Below are positions 1-6,352 of a stretch of DNA of 10,711 nt, in pieces. Below the pieces are notes generated by a model, which saw only the letters and a list, made by a program, of their open reading frames with translations, ran no database searches and was not told the DNA's origin. Each line of letters starts with the position of its first letter. Positions within the stretch are counted from its first letter, which is position 1. A program made the translations under genes and the position numbers. Source of the stretch: Alphaproteobacteria bacterium (GTDB taxonomy: Bacteria > Pseudomonadota > Alphaproteobacteria > UBA9219); contig JAGWKW010000031.1 of the NCBI GenBank assembly GCA_028865155.1, positions 1-10,711 on the forward strand. The letters run 5' to 3'.

Positions 1-344
1 ATTTTTTCCCAATTGCCTTCGACCCACCCGACCAGCGCCTGCACCGGCTTCAGCAAATCCCTGCCCAGCGGCGTCAGCGCGTAATCGACGCGCGGCGGCA
101 CGACGGGAAAGACGGTGCGCGTTAAAATGCCGTCGCGCTCCAGATTGCGCAAAGTCGCCGTCAGCATGCGCTGCGAAATCCCGGCGATCTCGCGCTTCAG
201 TTCCGAAAAACGGGCGCGGTTTTTGGGCGCGCGCGCCAGCGCATGAATAACCAGGATGCTCCACTTGTCGCCAAGCCGCGTCAGAAGCTCGCGCAACGGG
301 CAAGGCGCATCGGCTTTTTTATTCGTGCATCTGGATGGTTTCAT
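1..344 (-). CDS. HxlR-family transcriptional regulator (3' end cut by window edge)
   Basis: Read on the minus strand from ATG at 344, the frame stays open for 114 codons to the window edge, so only the stop is missing. It is a winged helix-turn-helix protein of the HxlR (DUF24) family. Family hallmarks seen are an N-terminal CPLRELLTRLGDKWSILVI segment (residues 15-33), FSELKREIAGISQRML (46-61) as the recognition-helix region, LRNLERDGILTR (65-76), and the wing plus YALTPLGRDLL (88-98). C15 is at the position of the conserved redox cysteine of this family (as in YodB and HypR), and C6 is a second cysteine. An AAGG ribosome site lies upstream (AAGGTAACCGC then ATG). The gene is divergent from a flavodoxin-fold reductase and shares a palindromic control region with it. 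I infer a thiol-sensing repressor that controls the neighbour and itself. The family call is strong; the inducing signal is a guess. HxlR proteins usually have 100-130 residues, so very little is missing. Confidence 0.9.
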   Translation of the reverse strand, partial: MKPSRCTNKKADAPCPLRELLTRLGDKWSILVIHALARAPKNRARFSELKREIAGISQRMLTATLRNLERDGILTRTVFPVVPPRVDYALTPLGRDLLKPVQALVGWVEGNWEK

Positions 345-385
345 GCGGTTACCTTTGTGTGCCTATAAAATCTTTATCTGCCTTC

Positions 386-414
386 TTGGCAAGCGTCTTC
401 ATGGTTATTATATA
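386..414 (+). promoter_or_regulatory. Predicted sigma-70 promoter of the flavodoxin gene
   Basis: TTGGCA (386-391) is followed after exactly 17 bp by TATATA (409-414). This predicts transcription from about 420 and a leader of about 35 bases before the ATG at 455. The -10 lies within the spacer of the 400-422 inverted repeat, so a repressor bound there would exclude RNA polymerase. The ribosome site GAAGAGG (442-448) precedes the ATG by 6 bases. Confidence 0.55.
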
Positions 415-422
415 GAACCATG
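400..422. promoter_or_regulatory. Palindromic operator between the HxlR gene and the flavodoxin gene
   Basis: CATGGTT (400-406) and AACCATG (416-422) form a perfect 7-bp inverted repeat around a 9-bp AT-rich spacer, giving 16 bp (about 1.5 helical turns) between half-site centres. The spacer contains the -10 hexamers of the predicted promoters on both strands. HxlR regulators are dimers that bind such inverted repeats, so this is the likely binding site of the adjacent regulator. Occupancy would block both promoters. The repeat is seen directly; its role is inferred. Confidence 0.65.
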
Positions 423-435
423 TTCCCGATTACAA
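407..435 (-). promoter_or_regulatory. Predicted sigma-70 promoter of the HxlR gene
   Basis: On the minus strand, TTGTAA (435-430) is followed after exactly 17 bp by a perfect TATAAT (412-407). The start of transcription would be near 400, leaving a leader of about 56 bases before the ATG at 344. This -10 overlaps that of the opposite promoter, and both sit inside the inverted repeat. The pattern predicts mutual occlusion of the two promoters and autoregulation by one bound repressor. Confidence 0.55.
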
Positions 436-454
436 CTAACTGAAGAGGTAGATC

Positions 455-1012
455 ATGAAAATCGCCGTCGTTTACCACAGCGGATACGGCCACACCGCCG
501 AACAGGCCAAAGCCGTCGCGCGCGGCGCGCAAAGCGTTTCCGGCGCCGAAGTCACGATGATTCCCGTCGCGGAAGACATCGCATGGGACGCGATCGACGC
601 CGCCGACGCGGTCATCTTCGGCGCGCCGACCTATATGGGCAGCGCCTCCGCGCCGTTCAAGAAATTCATGGACGAAAGCTCCAAACGCTGGATGGAGCGC
701 AAATGGGCGAACAAGATCGCGGGCGGTTTCACGAACTCCGCAAGCCAAAGCGGCGACAAGCTCAACACGCTCGTTTCGATGGCCATCTTCGCGGCGCAGC
801 ACGGCATGATCTGGGTCGGGGTCGACCTTCTTCCCGGTAACAACAACAGCAAGGGCTCGGTCGAAGACTTGAACCGTCTGGGCAGCTCACTCGGCGCGAT
901 GGCGCAGTCGAACGCCGACGAAGGCCCGGACAAAGGCCCGATCGCCAGCGACCTGAAAACCGCCGAACATCTCGGCAAGCGCGTCGCCGAAACCGCCGCG
1001 CGTTTCAAGTAG
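455..1012 (+). CDS. Flavodoxin-family NAD(P)H-dependent (quinone) oxidoreductase
   Basis: This 185-residue soluble protein has the flavodoxin-like fold of the WrbA/FMN-reductase group. Residues 1-7 (MKIAVVY) are the first strand. HSGYGHT (8-14) is the FMN-phosphate loop. FGAPTYMGSASAPFKKFMD (55-73) is the characteristic flavin-ring loop of this group. GGFTNSASQSGDKLNTL (90-106) and HGMIWVGVD (116-124) are the later strands and loops. There is no signal peptide or membrane segment, so it is cytosolic. The ATG at 455 has a good GAAGAGG site 6 bases upstream; upstream extensions lack one. The divergent HxlR regulator, shared operator and dedicated terminator suggest a single-gene unit induced by quinones or other electrophiles, where the enzyme would perform two-electron reduction with bound FMN. 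The substrate cannot be read from the sequence. An alternative is a general NADPH-dependent FMN reductase. The family call is strong and the role moderate. Confidence 0.88.
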   Translation: MKIAVVYHSGYGHTAEQAKAVARGAQSVSGAEVTMIPVAEDIAWDAIDAADAVIFGAPTYMGSASAPFKKFMDESSKRWMERKWANKIAGGFTNSASQSGDKLNTLVSMAIFAAQHGMIWVGVDLLPGNNNSKGSVEDLNRLGSSLGAMAQSNADEGPDKGPIASDLKTAEHLGKRVAETAARFK

Positions 1013-1034
1013 TAAACAAGGAGATACAAACGAG

Positions 1035-1065
1035 CCCGCGCCGGACAACCCGGCGCGGGTTTTTT
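1035..1065 (+). terminator. Intrinsic terminator of the flavodoxin gene
   Basis: CCCGCGCCGG (1035-1044) pairs perfectly with CCGGCGCGGG (1050-1059) across a 5-base loop and is followed by six T residues (1060-1065). It lies 22 bases past the stop codon. The minus-strand tadC ends at 1069, so the genes converge. In the minus direction the hairpin is followed only by CTCGTTTGT, so it would be a weak terminator at best for the pilus operon. Confidence 0.88.
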
Positions 1066-1068
1066 GCG

Positions 1069-2028
1069 TCAGTGCTGCAACCCGAAAACCTTCAACATCG
1101 CGGGGCCCAGCAACACGACGAACAGCGGCGGCAGGATGAACAAAATCATCGGCACGGTCAGCGTCGCGGGCAGTTTCGCGGCCTTGGCTTCGGCCGCCAT
1201 CATGCGTTCCTCGCGCATTTCGCTCGACAGCACGCGCAAGGCCTGCGCCAGAGGCGTGCCGTATTTCTCGGTCTGAATGAGCGTGTTGACGAGAGCGATA
1301 ACGCCCGGCAACGGCACGCGGTCGGCCAGATTCTGCAGCGCGCGGCTCCGGTCGGGCAGGAAGCCAAGTTCGACCCCGGTCAGCCCGATTTCCTCGGCCA
1401 GCTCGGCGCAGGACGGGCCGATTTCGCGGCTCACGCGGTCGAGCGAAGAATCGAGGCTCAACCCTGCTTCGGCGCAAATGACCATAAGGTCGAGCGCATC
1501 CGGCATCCCTTTGCGCAGAATGGTCTCGCGCTTCTGGCTCTGGTTCTTGACGAAAATATCTGGCAGGGCGATGCCGAAGACGATCGCGACGATCACGGCC
1601 AGAAACTTCATGATGTCCTTCATATGGAAGGCTTCGAGCACGAAAATCAGGAAGAAGGCGACAAAGCCGGTGCCGAACGGCATCAAAAGCCGCAGCAGCA
1701 GATAATTCATGACCGCATCGCGCGACCGGTACCCGGCGCGTGCCAGTTTGAGGCGGATCCCGGCGGTCTGCTTGCCCTGTTCGAGTTTCAATTTATGCAC
1801 AAGGCTTTTGATGAAGTCGGGGCGGATCAGCCCCTCGCGGCGCGACAGCTTCTTTTTATGTTCCTGGGCACGCAATTCATCGCGCCGCTCGCTCACATGC
1901 TTCAGGCGCGCCGTCAACGGGTCGCTGTCGACCAAAGCCGACCAGATCAGGACGATAACCGCGAACGCGCCCGCGCCGCACAGGGCGGCGGCGATATTGG
2001 GGTCGTGCATAAGATGGTCGAACGTCAT
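1069..2028 (-). CDS. tadC: TadC, inner-membrane platform protein of the Tad pilus
   Basis: This 319-residue protein belongs to the GspF/T2SSF superfamily. TadC and TadB form the inner-membrane platform on which the ATPase acts to polymerise Flp pilin. Predicted membrane segments are at about 12-32, 109-131, 141-160 and 291-312. The cytoplasmic T2SSF domain spans about 175-303. Two typical repeat motifs are visible: AEAGLSLDSSLDRVSREIG (186-204) and TEKYGTPLAQALRVLSSEMR (253-272). AAKLPATLTVPMILFILPPL (283-302) is the usual TadC C-terminal hydrophobic block. It is the last gene of the operon, 16 bp after tadB. The start at 2028 has only a weak ribosome site; an in-frame ATG at residue 7 is possible. 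No TadD, TadE or TadF gene follows: the next gene is the convergent flavodoxin gene. Confidence 0.93.
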   Translation of the reverse strand: MTFDHLMHDPNIAAALCGAGAFAVIVLIWSALVDSDPLTARLKHVSERRDELRAQEHKKKLSRREGLIRPDFIKSLVHKLKLEQGKQTAGIRLKLARAGYRSRDAVMNYLLLRLLMPFGTGFVAFFLIFVLEAFHMKDIMKFLAVIVAIVFGIALPDIFVKNQSQKRETILRKGMPDALDLMVICAEAGLSLDSSLDRVSREIGPSCAELAEEIGLTGVELGFLPDRSRALQNLADRVPLPGVIALVNTLIQTEKYGTPLAQALRVLSSEMREERMMAAEAKAAKLPATLTVPMILFILPPLFVVLLGPAMLKVFGLQH

Positions 2029-2044
2029 GACGGGTCCGCAAAAC

Positions 2045-3028
2045 CTATATCTCGAAATGGATCATCTTCAGCATCACGCCCCAGCCCAGCGACATCCAGA
2101 ACACCGCCGCGCCGAGCAGAAGCTTGCCGGTGCCGTTATGGAACAAAACCATGATGTAGCCCGGATTGACGACCATCAGCAGCCCGAACATGATAAAGGG
2201 CAGCGACCCGATGATCATCGCGCTGGCCTTGGCTTCCGAGGACATCGCCTTGACTTTCAAACGTAGCTGCCGCCGCTTGCGGATCAAATCGGCGAGGTTG
2301 CCGAGCGTCTCGGCCAGGTTGCCGCCGGTTTCCTTCTGGATCGCCATCGCGATGATCAAAAAGCGGAATTCGGGCGTGTCGATGCGCTGCGCCACTTCCC
2401 ACATCGACGCTTCGAGCGTCTTGCCCATCCGCACGCCGTCGCTGATGCGGTGGAATTCGATGCCGATCGGGTCGGGCAGCTCGCGCCCGACGGCGGCGAT
2501 GGATTCGGTGATCGGCAGCCCCGAGCGGATGCCGCGGCACATCGTGTCGATCGCTTCGGGAAACCCGGCGAGAAATTTCTTGATCCGCCGCGCGCCCATG
2601 AAACCGGTGACGGCATGCGGCAGGCCCAGCCCCACGGCGATGGCGGCCAGAACGACGACGGCGCGGTTCCAGCCGAACATTCCGAACAGCAGATAGGCCA
2701 AAGTCACGGCCAGCGCATTGGTCAGCATATATTCGCCCAGGCTGATCACCTTCCCGGTGCGGGCAAGGCGCGCGCGGAGCTTGTCGGGGTTGGGCAGCAG
2801 CTTGACCAGATGGTCGACGAAATCGATCGAACTGTCGCGGGTCGAACGGACGCTGCCGGGCATGCGGTCGCCGGTGGCAAGCTTGCGGTGCCCGCCCTGA
2901 AGCCCAACGCGCGCCAGCCGCCGGTCGAGGTCGGATTTGCCTTCGCCGAGCGCCGACGCGATCAGAAGGACGACGACGAACGCGCCGCCGCCGAGCAGAA
3001 GATACATATGTGGGCCGCTGACCGTCAC
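2045..3028 (-). CDS. tadB: TadB, inner-membrane platform protein of the Tad pilus (GTG start)
   Basis: This 327-residue T2SSF-family protein is the partner of TadC in the pilus platform. Membrane segments are predicted at about 8-27, 101-119, 122-143, 270-290 and 301-323, and the cytoplasmic T2SSF domain runs from about 155 to 270. The family signature QKETGGNLAETLGNLADLIR (231-250) is followed by the basic stretch KRRQLRLKVKAMSSEAKASA (251-270). I chose the GTG start at 3028 because it overlaps the cpaF stop as GTGA and has a GGAGG 4 bases upstream. The in-frame ATG at 3007 (residue 8) has no ribosome site and would cut into the first membrane segment. The overlap implies translational coupling to the ATPase gene, which would help keep ATPase and platform in proportion. 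Confidence 0.93.
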   Translation of the reverse strand: MTVSGPHMYLLLGGGAFVVVLLIASALGEGKSDLDRRLARVGLQGGHRKLATGDRMPGSVRSTRDSSIDFVDHLVKLLPNPDKLRARLARTGKVISLGEYMLTNALAVTLAYLLFGMFGWNRAVVVLAAIAVGLGLPHAVTGFMGARRIKKFLAGFPEAIDTMCRGIRSGLPITESIAAVGRELPDPIGIEFHRISDGVRMGKTLEASMWEVAQRIDTPEFRFLIIAMAIQKETGGNLAETLGNLADLIRKRRQLRLKVKAMSSEAKASAMIIGSLPFIMFGLLMVVNPGYIMVLFHNGTGKLLLGAAVFWMSLGWGVMLKMIHFEI

Positions 3029-4626
3029 GGCGCCTCCATCGCTTCGAGCATCTGCTTGTCGAGCCCGAAATAGGCGGCCTTGGGCATCGAATGCGGCCGC
3101 AGCCCGTGATTTTTGAACTCGACCGTCAGCTTGCCGTCGGGCGTTTCGCCGGTCACGTCGCAGGTATAAAGGTCTTGCATCGTGATGACATCGCCTTCCA
3201 TGCCGGTGATCTCGGAAATATGGGTGACGCGACGCGAGCCGTCGCGCATGCGCGCGACCTGCACGATCATATCGACGGCGGCAGCGATCTGCTGGCGGAT
3301 CGCGCGGGGCGACAGGTTGGAACTGGCCATGCCGACAAGGTTTTCAAGGCGCATGATCGCCTCGCGCGGGCGGTTGGCGTGAACGGTAGACATAGACCCG
3401 TCATGGCCGGTATTCATCGCCTGCAGCATGTCGAGCGCCTCGCCGCCGCGGGTTTCGCCGACGATGATGCGGTCGGGCCGCATACGCAGCGCATTTTTGA
3501 CAAGGTCGCGCATCGTGACCTCGCCATGCCCTTCAAGGTTCGGCGGCCTTGTTTCAAGCCGCACGACATGCGGCTGCTGAAGCTGCAATTCGGCGGCGTC
3601 TTCGCTGGTGACGACGCGCTCGCCATGGTCGATCATTTGCGACATGGCGTTGAGCAGGGTGGTTTTGCCCGAACCGGTGCCGCCGGAAATCAGGATGTTC
3701 AAGCGGCAACGCCCGCATATCCGCAGCAATTTCGCCATCTGCGGCGAGACGCTGCCGAACTTGATCATCGAATCGAGCGTGATTTTCTTCTTCGAAAATT
3801 TGCGGATCGTGATCGTCGCGCCGTCGATGGCCAGCGGCGGGATGATGATGTTGACGCGGCTGCCGTCCATCAACCGCGCGTCGCACAGCGGCGAACTTTC
3901 GTCGATGCGCCGCCCGATCGCGGTGACGATGCGCGTGGCGATGGCCAGGACATGCGCGTTGTCGCGAAACTGCACGTCGCTTAGCACCAGCTTGCCTTTG
4001 TTCTCGATAAAGACCTGCTTGGGCCCGTTGATCATGATTTCCGAGATGGTTTCGTCGGCCAGAAGCGGCTCCAGCGGGCCGAGGCCGAGCATGTCGTCGA
4101 GCAGCTGCTTGACCAGCTCCTGCCGCTCGACGGCGTTGAGCTGGATCTTCGTCTCGGCCAGCAATTCGGCCAGCAAGCCGGTCAGGTCGCGCGACAGGTC
4201 TTCGCGCGGCAGCTTCGCCGCGGCCGAGGTGTCGATGCGCTCCAAGATCATCGGCTGCAATTTCAATTTCGCCTGCTCGACGCTGGCGCGGCTCGGGTTG
4301 CGCGTGAAAACGGGCGCGGGCGGCGGCTCGTCGGCTTGCGGTTCGGGCGCGCTTGCGGCCGCGGCGGGAGCGGGTGCGGCGGCGGCATATTCGGACATGA
4401 AGGCGTTGACGAGCGAGGTGACGAGGTCGCGCTGGTCAAGGAGATTCAGTTCCATCCCGCTTTTGGCGAGGAATTCGCCGACGGCGGTCTTGGCCTCGCG
4501 CGCGACGTCGGAACGCGTGGCGGCCTTGGCGCGCTCGGCGGGGATTTTTTCCTTCAGCAGGGGAAAGGCGCGGGTGCGCAGCGCGGCGATGGTTCCGTCG
4601 GCGGCAAGGGCGTCGGCCAGGCTCAT
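3025..4626 (-). CDS. cpaF: CpaF/TadA, Tad pilus assembly ATPase with duplicated N-terminal domain
   Basis: This is the hexameric cytoplasmic secretion ATPase (VirB11/GspE-type) that powers Flp polymerisation, 533 residues. The catalytic half shows [14 protein letters not shown] (315-328, Walker A), [20 protein letters not shown] (341-360, Asp box), [15 protein letters not shown] (385-399, Walker B with E391) and [14 protein letters not shown] (405-418, His box). The family N-terminal helical region is at about 122-190, ending [16 protein letters not shown]. Before it lies a second, divergent copy of the same region (about 21-80, with [18 protein letters not shown] at 59-76), joined by an Ala/Pro-rich linker (81-106). 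The two copies align without gaps at an offset of 103 residues. The ATG at 4626 overlaps the cpaE stop as ATGA, with GGAG 6 bases upstream. The enzyme call is very secure; the extra domain's function is unknown. Confidence 0.96.
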   Translation of the reverse strand: MSLADALAADGTIAALRTRAFPLLKEKIPAERAKAATRSDVAREAKTAVGEFLAKSGMELNLLDQRDLVTSLVNAFMSEYAAAAPAPAAAASAPEPQADEPPPAPVFTRNPSRASVEQAKLKLQPMILERIDTSAAAKLPREDLSRDLTGLLAELLAETKIQLNAVERQELVKQLLDDMLGLGPLEPLLADETISEIMINGPKQVFIENKGKLVLSDVQFRDNAHVLAIATRIVTAIGRRIDESSPLCDARLMDGSRVNIIIPPLAIDGATITIRKFSKKKITLDSMIKFGSVSPQMAKLLRICGRCRLNILISGGTGSGKTTLLNAMSQMIDHGERVVTSEDAAELQLQQPHVVRLETRPPNLEGHGEVTMRDLVKNALRMRPDRIIVGETRGGEALDMLQAMNTGHDGSMSTVHANRPREAIMRLENLVGMASSNLSPRAIRQQIAAAVDMIVQVARMRDGSRRVTHISEITGMEGDVITMQDLYTCDVTGETPDGKLTVEFKNHGLRPHSMPKAAYFGLDKQMLEAMEAP

Positions 4627-5861
4627 GCCTTGCTCCGTGCGAGGCCCTTACCTTTGTTCCAGATTTTTTCCCAGAAGGAAGGTTTCGCAACGGCCGTATC
4701 CTCGACGGCGGCCAGCCGGACGGCCAGATCGCTCAGCGCCTTGGTGATGGGTGCGCGCGGCGCGGTTTCGCCCAGCGCCTTGCCGCTGTTGGCGGCGGAC
4801 GCCACCGACGCGCCGTCTTCGGGAATGGTGGCGTCGATCTTGCCCTGAATGCCTTTTTCGAACGCGGCGCGGTCGACCTGGCCGTTGCCGCCCGCATCGG
4901 TGCGCGACGCGACGGTGGTGACGCGCGCGGTGCAGCCCAGAAGGTTGATCGCGTTTTTAAGGCGCAGCGTGTCGCGGATGCCGGAGAGGGACAGTTCGGA
5001 AACGATGACGATTTCCTGCGCCAGCGTCAGAACCCGCTTCTGCGCGGCGAACAGGAAATGCGGCATATCGACGACGATGACCTCGAAATTGCCTTTCATT
5101 TCCTTGAGCAGGGCGGTCATCGCGCCGCCGTCCATCGGAATGACATCGTCGACCGACTCCTCCGCGCCGAGAACGGAAAACAGATCGCTTTCCGGCACCA
5201 TCGAACTCGAAATCATCAGGCTGTCGACGCGGTGCGGCGATCCTGCAATATCGCGCAAGCCGCGCCCCGGTTCGAGATCCAGAGCCAAAGCGCTCGTGCC
5301 GAATTGCAGGTCGAGGTCGAGCAGGGCGGTGTTGCGCGCGAAGCGGTGCGCCAGAAGCCATGCGGCATTCAGCGCGATCGTGCTCGCGCCCGCGCCGCCG
5401 CGCGACCCTATGACGGCGACGATGCGCGCTTCCTTGGCTTCCTGCTTGTTCCCGGCGCCGCCGCGCAGCGCGGCGGCCAGCGTCTGGTTCAGCTGCTCCG
5501 CCGTCAGCGGCTTGACCAGGTAATCGACCGCGCCCGCGGATGTCAGGCGGTGATACAGGCCGACATCGTTGGTCGATCCGACGATAACCAGGCGGCAATC
5601 CTTTCCGCACATCCCGGCCAGCCGCGCGGCGGCGCCGATGGGATCGGCCTGCCCGTCGATGTCGAGCACGGCCAGATGCGGCGCAGGCGCGGATTCCAGA
5701 AGCTGGGCGAACATGTCCGGCCCGCCCTGCTGTACGGTGGCATGCGGATAGCCCTGCCGTTCGGCCCAGTCGCGCAGCGCGATCAGGGACGCATCGTCGA
5801 TGACGAAGCCCATGAATTCGTTATGCAGCAGCGTATCGGAAGAAGAAAACATCCCGCTCAT
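4623..5861 (-). CDS. cpaE: CpaE/TadZ, receiver-like and MinD/ParA-like pilus localisation ATPase
   Basis: CpaE/TadZ proteins place the Tad machine in the cell, usually at a pole; this one has 412 residues. The N-terminal part (about 15-132) looks like a response-regulator receiver fold: GFVIDD (18-23) as the first strand with an acidic pair, LAVLDID (63-69) with D67 at the phospho-acceptor position, LVIVGSTND (91-99), and VDYLVKPL (112-119) with the conserved lysine K117. The C-terminal ATPase has a deviant P-loop GSRGGAGAST (152-161), in which both the signature lysine of KGG and the usual P-loop GK lysine are replaced, as is common in TadZ. LLDLDLQFGT (180-189) and VIVVDMP (261-267, Walker B) follow. 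The C-terminal tail (about 388-412) is basic. The start overlaps the cpaD stop as ATGA, and its ribosome site is weak, so it probably relies on coupling. Confidence 0.93.
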   Translation of the reverse strand: MSGMFSSSDTLLHNEFMGFVIDDASLIALRDWAERQGYPHATVQQGGPDMFAQLLESAPAPHLAVLDIDGQADPIGAAARLAGMCGKDCRLVIVGSTNDVGLYHRLTSAGAVDYLVKPLTAEQLNQTLAAALRGGAGNKQEAKEARIVAVIGSRGGAGASTIALNAAWLLAHRFARNTALLDLDLQFGTSALALDLEPGRGLRDIAGSPHRVDSLMISSSMVPESDLFSVLGAEESVDDVIPMDGGAMTALLKEMKGNFEVIVVDMPHFLFAAQKRVLTLAQEIVIVSELSLSGIRDTLRLKNAINLLGCTARVTTVASRTDAGGNGQVDRAAFEKGIQGKIDATIPEDGASVASAANSGKALGETAPRAPITKALSDLAVRLAAVEDTAVAKPSFWEKIWNKGKGLARSKA

Positions 5862-6349
5862 GGCGCCGATCCCGACGTCGACGCGGCCGACGAAGCCGAA
5901 CTCGACCCGCCGTTGGTTATGTCGCCGGTCAGCGAGGACGACGTCGTGGGCGCCGTCGATGCCGCAGTCTGGTCGACTTCGGGGCCGGGCAGGACAAGCC
6001 CGCGCGTCTGATTGTTGTCATAACGGCGTATCGCGCCCACGGCGACGGTACCGCGCGACGGGCCCATTGTCCCGGGCGCGATCAAATCGTCGGGCCGCGC
6101 CACCATCGCCGCGAGGTTGCGCGCATTGGCGCAGCCGAATTGCGGCAAAGGCTGGTTGTCGAACGGATCGGTCGTCGCGGTTGCCCAGCTCATGCAGGCG
6201 GGCGCCTTGGCGATGCCGCCTTGCGCGTTCGGCGTGACGCGGATGGCGTAATCGGGGTGCGGCGTCGGCGGATAAAAAACCGTGTCGCAGGCGGTCAGCG
6301 CGAACAGCCCAAAGGCGAGAGCGAAAAATCGGGATGCGGCGTTGGTCAT
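5858..6349 (-). CDS. cpaD: CpaD, short outer-membrane lipoprotein of the Tad pilus
   Basis: This 163-residue lipoprotein has a signal peptide (1-20) ending in a lipobox LTAC, with C21 as the lipidated residue. CpaD is thought to help the CpaC secretin reach or stay in the outer membrane. The family signature is plain: FGCANARNLAAMVARPDDLI (71-90), followed by RGTVAVGAIRRYDNNQT (99-115). C52 and C73 correspond to the conserved cysteine pair and could form a disulfide. As far as I know CpaD proteins are usually about 200-240 residues. Here the region between the lipid anchor and the C-terminal core is only about 30 residues, so the usual N-terminal domain seems missing. The end (125-163) is a Ser/Thr/Ala-rich low-complexity tail. 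A GGAG site sits 7 bases before the ATG, and the cpaC stop lies 3 bases upstream. I see no frameshift remnant. Confidence 0.85.
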   Translation of the reverse strand: MTNAASRFFALAFGLFALTACDTVFYPPTPHPDYAIRVTPNAQGGIAKAPACMSWATATTDPFDNQPLPQFGCANARNLAAMVARPDDLIAPGTMGPSRGTVAVGAIRRYDNNQTRGLVLPGPEVDQTAASTAPTTSSSLTGDITNGGSSSASSAASTSGSAP

Positions 6350-6352
6350 CGC

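Noticed and set aside
256..840. Plus-strand open frame overlapping the HxlR gene start and the flavodoxin gene
   Set aside because: It is in another frame across two real genes and the promoter region, and becomes an Arg-rich string within the flavodoxin gene.
3007..3028. Alternative ATG start of tadB at 3007
   Set aside because: It has no Shine-Dalgarno, while the GTG at 3028 has GGAGG upstream and the typical 4-base overlap with cpaF.
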